DNA from: Pararhodobacter sp. CCB-MM2
GTDB taxonomy: Bacteria; Pseudomonadota; Alphaproteobacteria; Rhodobacterales; Rhodobacteraceae
DNA: 64,000 nucleotides
Assembly: GCF_001691415.1 (NCBI RefSeq)
Contig: NZ_LRRR01000020.1
Span: 19,561-83,560 of the forward strand
Direction of reading: 5' to 3'
Part shown: one piece after another, positions 27,522 through 36,533 of the stretch
Numbering within the stretch: position 1 is the first letter of the stretch
Layout: every line of letters begins with the position of its first letter
Notes under the pieces: model-generated
What the model was told of the DNA's origin: nothing
Seen by the model: the letters and a program-made list of their open reading frames with translations, nothing else
Databases searched by the model: none
Position numbers and translations under genes: made by a program

Positions 27522-28229
27522 CTATCGCTTGAGCCAGCGCTGGAAACGCTCGGGCAGGCCCTCAGGGTCGTAAAGAGTTGCGGCCCAGTCGCGCATCCCT
27601 ATGCCCTCGGCCTCGCCCTGCGCCGCGTAGTCCCGCAAGATCTGGCCCATCAGCCCCGCCCGCCCGCGCGGATTATGGCCATGCAGCCACGACAAGGCCC
27701 GCGAGGCCTCGGCCACACTGTCGCCCTGCCGCAGGATCCGCCACAAAGCCACGGCCAGCCCGGTCCGATCGGCCCCGGACTTGCAATGCAGCACGACCGG
27801 CGGCTCAAGCTCCGTCAAAAGATCCACCAGCGCCAGCAGCATCGCGCGATCGGGCGCCTTGCGCGAGATCAACGGCAGGTCGATCAGTTCCAGCCCCTCG
27901 GCCCGGCAGGCCGCTGCCTCGTACAGATACGGCCCGCGGTCCGAGGCCCCGCGCAGGTTCACCACCCGCTGGATCCCCATCGCCGAGAACCGCGCGATAT
28001 CCAGCGGCCCCGGTTGATTCGAGCGCCAGACGCCCGGCGCCACCTGCGCACGGGTCTTCCACCAAAGCCGCAGCGCGCCGTGATCCTGCCAAAGCGCCTG
28101 CGCCCATGCCGCGCGCCTCTCGGCCGCGCTGCGCTGCGTGACGCAAACCACCCGCTCGGCCAATTCCGTTTCGGCCAATGCCGCCTCGATCATCCCGTCC
28201 GTCTCCGCAAGGGGCGGGAACGCGCCCAT
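27522..28229 (-). CDS. Tyrosine/dual-specificity protein phosphatase-like protein
   Basis: 235 residues with the Cys-phosphatase P-loop HCKSGADRTG (C149, R155) in the second half. Residues 60-125 (APGVWRSNQPGPLDIARFSAMGIQRVVNLRG) form the usual N-terminal part of the fold. The first 60 residues are extra and of no recognised family. Substrate unknown; relatives act on phosphotyrosine or phosphoinositides. Divergent from the aminotransferase gene, with 98 nt between them. Confidence 0.85.
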   Translation of the reverse strand: MGAFPPLAETDGMIEAALAETELAERVVCVTQRSAAERRAAWAQALWQDHGALRLWWKTRAQVAPGVWRSNQPGPLDIARFSAMGIQRVVNLRGASDRGPYLYEAAACRAEGLELIDLPLISRKAPDRAMLLALVDLLTELEPPVVLHCKSGADRTGLAVALWRILRQGDSVAEASRALSWLHGHNPRGRAGLMGQILRDYAAQGEAEGIGMRDWAATLYDPEGLPERFQRWLKR

Positions 28230-28327
28230 GATGCAGGCAACCGCGCAGAGCCTGCATCTTTACACCTGTTCAGCGTTGACCCTGCTCGGGCCCGGATCTA
28301 ACGATATCGGCGTAAGGAGACACTGCT

Positions 28328-29557
28328 ATGACCCTGTCCAACGGACGCACCTACCTCGCCATTCCCGGCCCGTCGGTCATGCCCGACCGCGTGCTCAACG
28401 CGATGCATAACGCCGCGCCGAACATCTACGAGGGCGACCTTGTGGACATGGTCGCCGGCCTGCGCGAGGACCTGAAGACCGTAGCCCGGGCCAAGCAGAA
28501 CCTCGCCATCTACATCGGCAACGGCCACGCGACCTGGGAAGCGGCGAACACCAACGTCTTCTCACGCGGGGACAAGGCCATCGTGCTGGCGACCGGCCGT
28601 TTCGGCCACGGCTGGGCGGAACATGCCGCCGCGCTGGGGGTCGAGGCGCTGATCACCGATTTCGGCCTCAACTCGCCCATCGACCTGAACCGGGCCGAGG
28701 CCGCGCTGAAAGCCGCGCCCGACGCCAAGGCCGTGCTGGTCACGCATGTCGACACCGCCACCTCGGTGCGCAACGACGTCGCCGCGATCCGCAAGTTGAT
28801 GGATGACCTCGGCCATCCGGGCCTTCTGATGGTCGATTGCATCGCCTCCCTTGGCTGTGACGAGTTCCACACCGAGGCCTGGGGCGTCGACGTGATGATC
28901 ACCGCCAGCCAGAAGGGTCTGATGACCCCGCCGGGCCTCGGTCTGGTGTATTTCTCGGACAAGGCCCGCGACGTCGGTGCCAAGGCCGATCTGCGCACCC
29001 CCTATTGGGACTGGCGCACCCGCGGCAGCGCCAAGTTCTTCTATGAGAACTGGTTCGGCACCGCGCCGACGCACCACCTGTTCGGCCTGCGCGAAGCCGT
29101 CACCATGCTGCTGGAAGAGGGCATGGAGAACGTCTGGAACCGCCACACCGCGCTCGCCTCGGCCGTCTGGGCCGCGGCAGAGGCCTGGGGCACCGACGGC
29201 GCCTTCCGCCTGAACATCGCCAATCCCGAGCACCGCGCCCATGCCGTGACCGCCGCCCGCCTCTCGGGCGCCGACGGCACGCGCCTGCGTCAATGGACCG
29301 AGCATGAGGCCGGTGTCACGCTGGGCATCGGCCTCGGTATGGCCGAGCCGGGCGATCCCAAGGGCGACGCCTTCTTCCGCCTCGCGCATATGGGTCATGT
29401 GAACGCACCGATGACCCTCGGCATGCTGGCGGTGGTCGACACCGGGCTCAAGGCGCTTGGCATTCCGCATGGATCGGGCGCGCTGGATGCGGCGGCCCGC
29501 ACCCTCGCGGATTTCAGCGCCGGGGCGAAACTGGCCTCAACCTCGAACGCGGCCTGA
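28328..29557 (+). CDS. Class V PLP-dependent aminotransferase, serine-glyoxylate type
   Basis: 409 residues of the alanine/serine-glyoxylate aminotransferase family. Starts TLSNGRTYLAIPGPSVMPDRVL; the PLP lysine is K196 in TASQKGLMTPPGLG. In the serine cycle and photorespiration-like routes such enzymes convert serine plus glyoxylate to hydroxypyruvate and glycine. No other serine-cycle gene is nearby, so the physiological substrate is uncertain. Followed by a strong terminator. Confidence 0.9.
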   Translation: MTLSNGRTYLAIPGPSVMPDRVLNAMHNAAPNIYEGDLVDMVAGLREDLKTVARAKQNLAIYIGNGHATWEAANTNVFSRGDKAIVLATGRFGHGWAEHAAALGVEALITDFGLNSPIDLNRAEAALKAAPDAKAVLVTHVDTATSVRNDVAAIRKLMDDLGHPGLLMVDCIASLGCDEFHTEAWGVDVMITASQKGLMTPPGLGLVYFSDKARDVGAKADLRTPYWDWRTRGSAKFFYENWFGTAPTHHLFGLREAVTMLLEEGMENVWNRHTALASAVWAAAEAWGTDGAFRLNIANPEHRAHAVTAARLSGADGTRLRQWTEHEAGVTLGIGLGMAEPGDPKGDAFFRLAHMGHVNAPMTLGMLAVVDTGLKALGIPHGSGALDAAARTLADFSAGAKLASTSNAA

Positions 29558-29575
29558 AGTTTTTCTCGCGAATTG

Positions 29576-29606
29576 AAGGCGCCGGTTTTGAACCCGGCGC
29601 CTTTTT
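29576..29606 (+). terminator. Rho-independent terminator after the class V aminotransferase
   Basis: 10-bp stem AAGGCGCCGG / CCGGCGCCTT (29576-29585, 29594-29603), 8-nt loop, then T5. Confidence 0.88.
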
Positions 29607-29648
29607 GCCTAGACTGACCGGAAAGCGACCCCTTTCCGGAGCCTGCTC

Positions 29649-30383
29649 ATGTCCCGACCGCGATTGTCGCTCAAGGCCGCGACCAGCCCAGTGACCCTCT
29701 GGCTGGGGTTGGTCCTTGTCGTGCTGATGGCCGTCTTCGGCTACGGCGCCAGCCAGACGCTGGGCGAAGCCGCCCTGCTCGCCCGGGACGGGATCGAGAC
29801 CTCCGCCGTTGCCATCGACCGGGCCCGTGAGCGGCACCGCAGTGGCACCGGGCGGATCCGCATCACCTATGCCATCGTCCTGCGCTACGAGGATCAGACC
29901 GGCGCGCCCCATTTCGCCCGGCAACCCGCCAGCTCGTCGGAATATGACAATTTCGAACCGGGCGAGGTCGTCGCCCTGCGCTACTCAGCCTCTCGCCCCG
30001 AGATCTGGGAGCTGTCCGACGGCGGCACCCAACGCACCGCTTGGGGCGCCCTCACCGGCGCCACGATCTTCGGCGTCTTGGCCGCCGCCAGCCTCGGCGC
30101 CTACGCCCGCGGCCTGTTCCGCCAGCGCCGCGCAGCCCGCAAGGGACAGCCGATCGTCGCCGAGGTCACGGACATCCGCCGCTACGGTCGCCGCAAGGGC
30201 GGCAAACGCCCACCCCGGGCCGAGATGGCATGGATCGGCCATGCCTATGGGGGTGGCGCCACCGGCCTGATCGCCGGGCGGACCCGCCCGCTTCCCCGCG
30301 CGGACCTGCCCCCGGAAGGCAGCGAGATCACCGTCTGGATCGACCCCAAAAGTGGTCGTGGCTATTGGGAGGGAGAGTTTTGA
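29649..30383 (+). CDS. DUF3592-like membrane protein, first of pair
   Basis: 244 residues. Two membrane helices (about 16-36 and 131-151) separate two beta-rich soluble segments. The first segment (ETSAVAIDRARERHRSGTGRIRITYAIVLRYED...) resembles DUF3592. The second (GQPIVAEVTDIRRYGRRKGG...) ends VWIDPKSGRGYWEGEF. No enzymatic motif and function unknown. The next gene has the same layout and overlaps its stop by 4 nt, so the two are a duplicated operon pair, probably acting together. Confidence 0.75.
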   Translation: MSRPRLSLKAATSPVTLWLGLVLVVLMAVFGYGASQTLGEAALLARDGIETSAVAIDRARERHRSGTGRIRITYAIVLRYEDQTGAPHFARQPASSSEYDNFEPGEVVALRYSASRPEIWELSDGGTQRTAWGALTGATIFGVLAAASLGAYARGLFRQRRAARKGQPIVAEVTDIRRYGRRKGGKRPPRAEMAWIGHAYGGGATGLIAGRTRPLPRADLPPEGSEITVWIDPKSGRGYWEGEF

Positions 30384-31099
30384 CCCAAACCACCCCCCGC
30401 CCGGCCCCGCCGCCTTTCCGCCCGTTCCGAAGCGCTGCCTTCGTGATCGGACTGCTTCTGATGCTAGCCGCTGCCGGCCTGCTGGCCCTCTCGGCGTGGC
30501 ATGCGTTTGAGGCCTCGACACTGGCGCGCGGCGGCGTGCAGGTCGAGGCCCTGATCCCCGACCGCCGGATCGATGACCGCCGCTCGACCAATGGCACCCA
30601 TCAGCGCAGCTACCGCGTCACGGCGCGCTACACCCTCCCCTCGGGTCCGACGACCACCCGCGAGTTCGGCGTGTCCGAGAGGTTTTACGAACAGGCCCGC
30701 CCCGGCACATCGTATCCGGTCACGCTGCTGCCCGACGCCCCGGAGATCGCCCAGCTCGACCCTGGCCGAAATGCGGCGGTCGGTGGGATGTCACTCTGGG
30801 TCGGGCTGGCGCTGCTGCTGGCCGGCGGTGGACTTTGTGGCCTCGGTCAGCGCGCCCATCAGCCGCTCCGTCGCGCGGCCCGCCACGGCGAACGGCGCGA
30901 GGCCGAGGTCCGCGCGATCCAGCCCGTCAACGCCGCCTCTCCCTCGCCCGCGATCCTCGCCTTTCGCGACAGCGCCGGCGTGATCGGCACCTCCCGCCCC
31001 TACCCGGCCGTCGATCTGCCCGCGTTGGGCGAGACTGTCACCGTCTACGCCGATCCCGCGACCGGCCGCACCTTCTGGGAGCGCGACCTGCAAGGCTGA
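30380..31099 (+). CDS. DUF3592-like membrane protein, second of pair
   Basis: 239 residues with the same architecture as the gene before it: helix (about 22-42), beta-rich domain (VQVEALIPDRRIDDRRS... YRVTARYTLPSG), helix (about 133-152), second domain ending VYADPATGRTFWERDLQG. I infer a TTG start at 30380: it overlaps the upstream stop (TTGA) and follows GGAGGGAG at good spacing, while the first in-frame ATG lies inside the first membrane helix and would destroy it. Function unknown. Confidence 0.72.
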   Translation: MTQTTPRPAPPPFRPFRSAAFVIGLLLMLAAAGLLALSAWHAFEASTLARGGVQVEALIPDRRIDDRRSTNGTHQRSYRVTARYTLPSGPTTTREFGVSERFYEQARPGTSYPVTLLPDAPEIAQLDPGRNAAVGGMSLWVGLALLLAGGGLCGLGQRAHQPLRRAARHGERREAEVRAIQPVNAASPSPAILAFRDSAGVIGTSRPYPAVDLPALGETVTVYADPATGRTFWERDLQG

Positions 31100-31164
31100 T
31101 CGCCTGCCCCTTGCCCTCGGCCCCTGCGCTTGTATCCTCCCGCCCGACAGGATGGGGGAGGATC

Positions 31165-33453
31165 ATGCGCGCATTCGGAAAATCGCAAGGCGTCGCCCGA
31201 CGCGAGGATATCCGCTTCCTCACCGGCACCGGACGCTATCTGGCGGACACCCTGCCCGAGGGCTGCCTGCACGCCGCCTTCCTCCGCGCACCCGTCGCGC
31301 ATGGGGTGATCACCGAACTCGACACCTCGGACGCCAAGGAGATGCCCGGCGTCCATGCCGTTCTCACCGCCTTTGACCTGAAGCAGGCGGGCGTCACGGC
31401 GGGCCTCTGGGCCGTGCTGTCCAAGGACCGTCTCGGCCGCCAAGGCCGCGCCACGCACCGCCCGATCCTCGCCGATGGCGTCATGCGCCATGTCGGCGAG
31501 CCCGTCGCCATGGTCGTGGCCGAGACGCTGGAACAGGCCCGCGACGCGGTCGAGGCGATCCTCTTGGACTTCGACGAACAGCCCGCCCATCTGGACCTCT
31601 GGCGCGGCGGCCCTCTCGTTCATGCCGAGGTCGCTGAGAACCTGCCCGTCGAATTCCACCTCGGCGACACCGAGGCCGTCGAGACCGCCTTCGCCAAGGC
31701 CGCGCATGTGACCACCCTCTCGGTGCGCCAGAACCGCGTCACCACCGTCAGCATGGAGCCCCGCGCCGCGCTGGCCGATTGGGACGGCGAGCGGCTGCAT
31801 TTCGCCTTCAACGGCCAGGGCGTCTGGAACCACAAGCGCGAACTCGCACGCGTGCTGAACCTGACGCCTGAGCAGGTCCATGTCACCACGCCGGACGTGG
31901 GCGGCGGCTTCGGCATGAAGACCATGCAATACCCCGAGCAATACGCGACCGCGCAGGCGGCGATCCAGCTGGGCCGCCCGGTCGCCTGGATCTCCGACCG
32001 CTCGGAAGCGATGCTCGCCGACAACGGCGCGCGGGATCTGGAAAGCACGGCGGAACTGGCCTTTAACGCCGACCACCGCATCCTCGCCTACCGGGTCAAC
32101 ACGCGCTCGAATCTCGGCGCCTACAACTCGCAATTCGCCCAGAACATCCAGTCCGAGCTGTTCTCCAAGGTCTTCACCGGCGTCTACGCCATCCCCTGCG
32201 CGACCCTCGACGTCGAGGGCATCTACACCCACACCACCCCCGTCGACGCCTATCGCGGCGCCGGCCGGCCCGAGGCGATCACGCTCTTGGAACGCACCAT
32301 GGACACCGCCGCGCGCGAGCTGGGCCTCTCGCCGTTCGAGCTCCGTCGCCGCAACTTCATCCCCGAAGCCGCCTTCCCCTACACCACGCCCGGCGAGATG
32401 ACCTATGACGTCGGCTCCTTCGCCCGCGTGCTGGCCCGCGCCGATAACCTCGGCGAGGTCGACGGCTACGAAGCCCGGCGAAAAGCCAGCGAAGCCAAGG
32501 GGATGCTGCGCGGCTTGGGCCTCGCCTATTACATCGAATCCATCCTTGGCGAGGATACCGAGGGCGCGGTGATCGAATTCACCGAGACGGGCGTGAAGCT
32601 CTATGTCGGCACCCAGTCGAATGGTCAGGGGCATGAGACCGTCTATGCCCAATACCTCGCCGACATCACCGGCCTGCCGTTCGAGCAGATCGAAATCGTC
32701 CAGGGCGACAGCGATCTGATCGTGCGTGGCGGCGGCACCGGCGGATCGCGTTCGGTCACCGTGCAGACCACGGCGGCGCATGGCACGGCCGAACAGATGG
32801 TCGCCGCCTTCACCAGTTTCCTCGAAGCCGAGATCGAGGCCGCTCCCTTCAGCTTCGAGGACGGCATCTTCTCGGCCCCCGGCTCGAACCGCCGGCTGAC
32901 ACTGTTGGAGGCCGCCGACCTCGCGCGTTCCAAAGGCCGCACCGACCTTCTGCGCCATGAGAAGCGCACGAAACTGCCCGGGCGGTCGTTCCCCAACGGC
33001 GCGCATCTCTGCGAGGTCGAGATCGACCCAGAGACCGGCGCGCTGAGGCTGGACCGCTACCTTGCCGTCGATGACCTCGGCGTGCTGATGCATCCGCAGC
33101 TGGCCGAGGGGCAGGTGCATGGCGGTGTCGTGCAGGGTTTCGGGCAGGCGGTGATGGAAGACATCGCCTTTGACGCCGATGGCCAGTTGCAGACAGGCAG
33201 CCTGATGGATTACGCCGTTCCGCGCGCGGCGGATGTGCCGAACATCCGCTTCGTCAGCGAACCCACGCCGTCGAAGAACAACCCGATCGGCATGAAGGGC
33301 TGCGGCGAGGCCGGCACCGTCGGTGCGCTGGCCGCCCTGTCCAATGCCGCGCTGGATGCGCTCTGGCCGCGCGGGGTGCGCCATGTCGACATGCCCCTGA
33401 CCCCGCTCCGCGTCTGGAGCTGGCTGCAGAACCCTGAGGAAACCGCCGAATGA
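31165..33453 (+). CDS. Molybdenum hydroxylase large subunit (xanthine/CO dehydrogenase family)
   Basis: 762 residues of the molybdopterin-cytosine-dinucleotide-binding large-subunit family (COG1529). The active-site loop is AYRGAGR (362-368), the form II type, not the AYRCSFR of true form I CO dehydrogenase. The C-terminal MKGCGEAGT holds the catalytic Glu (E715). These enzymes hydroxylate aldehydes, purines or aromatic heterocycles and normally need a FAD subunit and a 2Fe-2S subunit; neither is nearby. Substrate unknown. It overlaps the aminotransferase gene by ATGA. Confidence 0.9.
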   Translation: MRAFGKSQGVARREDIRFLTGTGRYLADTLPEGCLHAAFLRAPVAHGVITELDTSDAKEMPGVHAVLTAFDLKQAGVTAGLWAVLSKDRLGRQGRATHRPILADGVMRHVGEPVAMVVAETLEQARDAVEAILLDFDEQPAHLDLWRGGPLVHAEVAENLPVEFHLGDTEAVETAFAKAAHVTTLSVRQNRVTTVSMEPRAALADWDGERLHFAFNGQGVWNHKRELARVLNLTPEQVHVTTPDVGGGFGMKTMQYPEQYATAQAAIQLGRPVAWISDRSEAMLADNGARDLESTAELAFNADHRILAYRVNTRSNLGAYNSQFAQNIQSELFSKVFTGVYAIPCATLDVEGIYTHTTPVDAYRGAGRPEAITLLERTMDTAARELGLSPFELRRRNFIPEAAFPYTTPGEMTYDVGSFARVLARADNLGEVDGYEARRKASEAKGMLRGLGLAYYIESILGEDTEGAVIEFTETGVKLYVGTQSNGQGHETVYAQYLADITGLPFEQIEIVQGDSDLIVRGGGTGGSRSVTVQTTAAHGTAEQMVAAFTSFLEAEIEAAPFSFEDGIFSAPGSNRRLTLLEAADLARSKGRTDLLRHEKRTKLPGRSFPNGAHLCEVEIDPETGALRLDRYLAVDDLGVLMHPQLAEGQVHGGVVQGFGQAVMEDIAFDADGQLQTGSLMDYAVPRAADVPNIRFVSEPTPSKNNPIGMKGCGEAGTVGALAALSNAALDALWPRGVRHVDMPLTPLRVWSWLQNPEETAE

Positions 33454-34556
33454 GCCCCCGCTACACCGCCCTCGTGCAGACCCTGCCCGCCACCGTACCC
33501 TTCGTCGGCCCCGAGACGCAGGAACGCGCGCGCGGCGGCGCCTTCGAGGCCCGTTTGGGCGCCAACGAGAACGGCTTCGGCCCCTCGTCCCGCGCTATTG
33601 CGGCGATGGAGGCCGCTTCGGCGGGCCAGTGGATGTATGGCGACCCTGAGAACCACGACCTGAAACAGGCGCTTGCCGCGAAGCTGGGCGTCAGCCCCGC
33701 CAATATCATCGTGGGCGAAGGCATCGACGGGTTGCTCGGTTATCTGGTCCGGCTGCTGGTGGAACAGGGCGATCCGGTGGTCACGTCCGAGGGCGCCTAT
33801 CCGACCTTCAACTACCACGTCGCAGGCTTCGGCGGCACCCTGCACAAGGTGCCCTACAAGGGCGACCACGAGGACCCCGAGGCGCTGATCTCCAAGGCTA
33901 CCGAGGTCGGCGCGAAGATCGTCTACCTTGCGAACCCTGACAACCCGATGGCCAGCTGGCACCCGGCCGAGGTGATCCAGAAGGCCATTGATGCCGTGCC
34001 GGCGGGCACCCTGCTGGCGCTGGACGAGGCCTATATCGAATTCGCCCCCGAAGGCACTGCCCCGGCGATCGACCCGAGCGACGAGCGCGTGATCCGCTTC
34101 CGCACTTTCTCGAAGGGTTACGGCATGGCGGGCGCGCGGGTGGGCTATGCCATCGCTGCACCGGGCCTCGTCGCGGCCTTCGACAAGGTGCGCAACCATT
34201 TCGGCATGAACCGCGCGGCGCAGATCGGCGCGCTGGCCGCCCTGCAGGACGAGGCCTATCTGGCCGAAACCGTCGCCAAGGTGGTGGCCGCCCGCGCCCG
34301 CATCGGCCAGATCGCCGCCGATAACGGGCTCACCGCCCTGCCCTCGGCCACCAATTTCGTCACCATCGACTGCGGCCGCGACGGCGATTTCGCCCGCAAG
34401 GTGCTGGCCGGGGTGGTGAAGCGCGGGGTCTTCATCCGCATGCCCTTCGTCGCGCCGCATGACCGCTGTATCCGCGTCAGCGTCGGCCCCGACGCCGAGC
34501 TCGACGCCTTCGCCCGCGTCCTGCCCGAGGCACTGGCGGAAGCCCGCACCGCCTGA
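33450..34556 (+). CDS. Class I/II PLP-dependent aminotransferase (HisC-like)
   Basis: 368 residues of the histidinol-phosphate/aromatic aminotransferase fold: LGANENGFGPS, YGDPENHDLKQALA, LANPDNPMASW, LALDEAYIEFAPEG, and the PLP lysine K222 in FRTFSKGYGMAGARVGY. No his or aro genes are adjacent, so biosynthetic HisC is not proven. Translational coupling (4 nt) to the molybdenum hydroxylase gene suggests a shared catabolic step. A hairpin without a T run follows at about 34580-34605. Confidence 0.88.
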   Translation: MSPRYTALVQTLPATVPFVGPETQERARGGAFEARLGANENGFGPSSRAIAAMEAASAGQWMYGDPENHDLKQALAAKLGVSPANIIVGEGIDGLLGYLVRLLVEQGDPVVTSEGAYPTFNYHVAGFGGTLHKVPYKGDHEDPEALISKATEVGAKIVYLANPDNPMASWHPAEVIQKAIDAVPAGTLLALDEAYIEFAPEGTAPAIDPSDERVIRFRTFSKGYGMAGARVGYAIAAPGLVAAFDKVRNHFGMNRAAQIGALAALQDEAYLAETVAKVVAARARIGQIAADNGLTALPSATNFVTIDCGRDGDFARKVLAGVVKRGVFIRMPFVAPHDRCIRVSVGPDAELDAFARVLPEALAEARTA

Positions 34557-34634
34557 TCACCAAACCGATCCGATCCGGGGAACCCGCACCGCCCGTGCCG
34601 GGTTCTCCCTCCGTCCCCGATCCGAGAGCCCTCC

Positions 34635-34949
34635 ATGTTTCGCCTTCTCGCCGCCTTGACCCTGCTTGCCACCCCGACCCAGGCCCAGACGCCCAACACC
34701 CCCTCGGGTCAGGCCATGGCCGCCATCGACATGCAGGCGGCCGAGATGCTCGACGTGCCCCTCACCGGCGACGCCGATCTGGATTTCGTCCGCGCCATGG
34801 TTCCCCAGCATCAACGCGCCATCGAGCTGGCCGAGGTCGTCCTGACCCATGGCTACAGCCCCGAGGTCCGCGCCATGGCCGAGGAGGTCATCGCCACCCG
34901 CCGCCCGCAGTTGGAGGAGATGCTCGTCTGGCTGGCCCGGCACGAGTGA
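34635..34949 (+). CDS. Small exported DUF305 protein
   Basis: 104 residues. A signal peptide (MFRLLAALTLLATPTQAQT, cleaved near residue 18) and a DUF305/ferritin-like helical domain with DLDFVRAMVPQHQRAIELAEVVL and MAEEVIATRRPQLEEM. DUF305 proteins are periplasmic, and some, such as CopM, bind copper. The QHQ motif is a possible ligand site. No copper genes are adjacent. Confidence 0.85.
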   Translation: MFRLLAALTLLATPTQAQTPNTPSGQAMAAIDMQAAEMLDVPLTGDADLDFVRAMVPQHQRAIELAEVVLTHGYSPEVRAMAEEVIATRRPQLEEMLVWLARHE

Positions 34950-35057
34950 TGGTCCCCAATTGATCCGGCGCGCCATGACGTTGCGTTCCCGCGCGCCGTG
35001 CCTACTGGCCCCAGCCGCCTGCGCTGCCTAGCTTTTCCCGCAGCAAGGGAGGGGCTC

Positions 35058-35543
35058 ATGCCGGAACAATTCGTCGCCAAATCGCCCGAGGAACTGCCCA
35101 GCCGCGCCGAAGTCGCGGCGATGTCTGGGCTCGAATACATGCGCGCGATCCTCGAGGGCCGGGTCGCCGGCGCCCCCATCGCCGAGGTCATGAACTTCCG
35201 CCTGCACGAGGTGAACGAAGGCGAAGTCGCCTTCCGCGGCACGCCGGAATTCAAGCATTTCAACCCGATGGGCGGGGTTCACGGCGGCTGGTACGGCACC
35301 ATCCTCGACTCGGCTCTGGGCTGCTCGGTGGCTTCGGTGCTGCCGGCGGGTTCCGGCTATACGACGCTGGAATACAAGGTGAATCTGACCCGCGCGCTGA
35401 AACCGGGCACGCTGGTCGAATGCCGCTCGCGCGTGCAGCACGCCGGGCGCTCGACCGCGGTGGCCGAGGCGACCATCGTCGGCGTCGAGGACGGCAAGAT
35501 CTACGCGACGGGCTCGACGACCTGCATCATCCTGAAGGCTTGA
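35058..35543 (+). CDS. PaaI-family hotdog thioesterase
   Basis: 161 residues. Hotdog-fold acyl-CoA thioesterase with the family motif FNPMGGVHGGWYGTILDSALGCSV, then YTTLEYKVNLTRAL and VEDGKIYATGSTTCIIL. It probably hydrolyses aromatic or medium-chain acyl-CoAs; the exact substrate is unknown. ATG 35058 follows GGGAGGGG. It converges on the HNH nuclease gene with a 6-nt gap. Confidence 0.88.
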   Translation: MPEQFVAKSPEELPSRAEVAAMSGLEYMRAILEGRVAGAPIAEVMNFRLHEVNEGEVAFRGTPEFKHFNPMGGVHGGWYGTILDSALGCSVASVLPAGSGYTTLEYKVNLTRALKPGTLVECRSRVQHAGRSTAVAEATIVGVEDGKIYATGSTTCIILKA

Positions 35544-35549
35544 GGGCGG

Positions 35550-36476
35550 TCAGCCATCCCAGGTTGGCGCCTCGTCGTTCAAAACCCGGCCGAAGACATT
35601 CTCTCTGTGCCACTGAAGGTTGCGTGGATGAGGCCGGTCATTCGGATCAAGGGGCAAGATGAGTTTCCGGTCCGCCGGCAGCAGCCGATCGATCACATCG
35701 CCGGAAACCTTGTTGTGAGAGACAAGGATCGTTTGGCAATCGTCAGCGACCGAGAGCAAGCCGCGGTCAAACATCCAATGCAACGTACCGGAAAGCGCAA
35801 AGCCATTCCGTACCGAGTCGCTGCCTTGGTCCTGCACGGGCCGGATATGGGCCGCTTGCACTTCGGGTCGGCCACCACCATTGCGCAGCATCAACCCTGA
35901 CATCGCGCATCGGTAGCCATAGGCCTCGCGTACCTTTCGACGAAAGGCGACCTCGCGATAGGGACGCTGCACAAGGCGCTCCAGAACCGGCCGTTCAAAG
36001 GTCTCGGCACCGCTGGCAAACTCATCTGCCGTCGCACCGTAGCGGCTGGCCTCCATCGCGATGAGGTCCTGTGGCAATCCGCGATTGACGATCCGCGCAA
36101 AGTCAACCTCCGGGAGCCGTCTCACCGCTAGCTGAACAGCACCGCCTTTCTTCGGTGTGCCATCGGCCTCGGCCAGCGTCGTCTCGAAGGGAGTCCCGTT
36201 TTCGAGCCGGGGTACCGGGGTGTCAAAGGGCAAGAAGCTGCCCGGCTCGATCAGGGCGAGGTAGCGTCCCGCGACTTTCGGCTTCTCGATGACCTGGCTG
36301 ATTTTCGCGACGGCGAAATAGCCGCGCGGGCCCGCCTTGACCGGCTCGTAATAAAGGATCCAGTCCCCGACAGCCTCCTGCACGGCCTTCAGATAAGCGC
36401 GTGGGAAATCATACACGACGTCCGGCTCATCCTCGTAGATTGAGTCGGCCTTATGCATCAGAATTAACTTTACCAT
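35550..36476 (-). CDS. HNH endonuclease with extra N-terminal domain (putative restriction-type nuclease)
   Basis: 308 residues. The C-terminal HNH_2-like domain has YRCAMSGL (C190), VQAAHIRPV (H210), N224 and LHWMFDRGLL (H233, D237). The first about 125 residues (VGDWILYYEPVKAGPRGYFAVAKISQVIEKP) look like a PUA/EVE-type fold, often a reader of modified bases; that is my inference from the pattern. Codon use looks less GC-rich than its neighbours and no ribosome site is obvious, hinting at transfer. No partner methylase of restriction type is adjacent; the next gene is a small-molecule-type methyltransferase. Confidence 0.8.
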   Translation of the reverse strand: MVKLILMHKADSIYEDEPDVVYDFPRAYLKAVQEAVGDWILYYEPVKAGPRGYFAVAKISQVIEKPKVAGRYLALIEPGSFLPFDTPVPRLENGTPFETTLAEADGTPKKGGAVQLAVRRLPEVDFARIVNRGLPQDLIAMEASRYGATADEFASGAETFERPVLERLVQRPYREVAFRRKVREAYGYRCAMSGLMLRNGGGRPEVQAAHIRPVQDQGSDSVRNGFALSGTLHWMFDRGLLSVADDCQTILVSHNKVSGDVIDRLLPADRKLILPLDPNDRPHPRNLQWHRENVFGRVLNDEAPTWDG

Positions 36477-36533
36477 GCTGCCAGGAAACGACTAACAGCA
36501 AGAAACGCAAGGATTATCGACCGGCACCAGGCC

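Noticed and set aside
31165..33453. Annotation as CoxL of aerobic carbon monoxide dehydrogenase.
   Set aside because: The loop is AYRGAGR, not AYRCSFR, and no CoxS/CoxM genes are adjacent.
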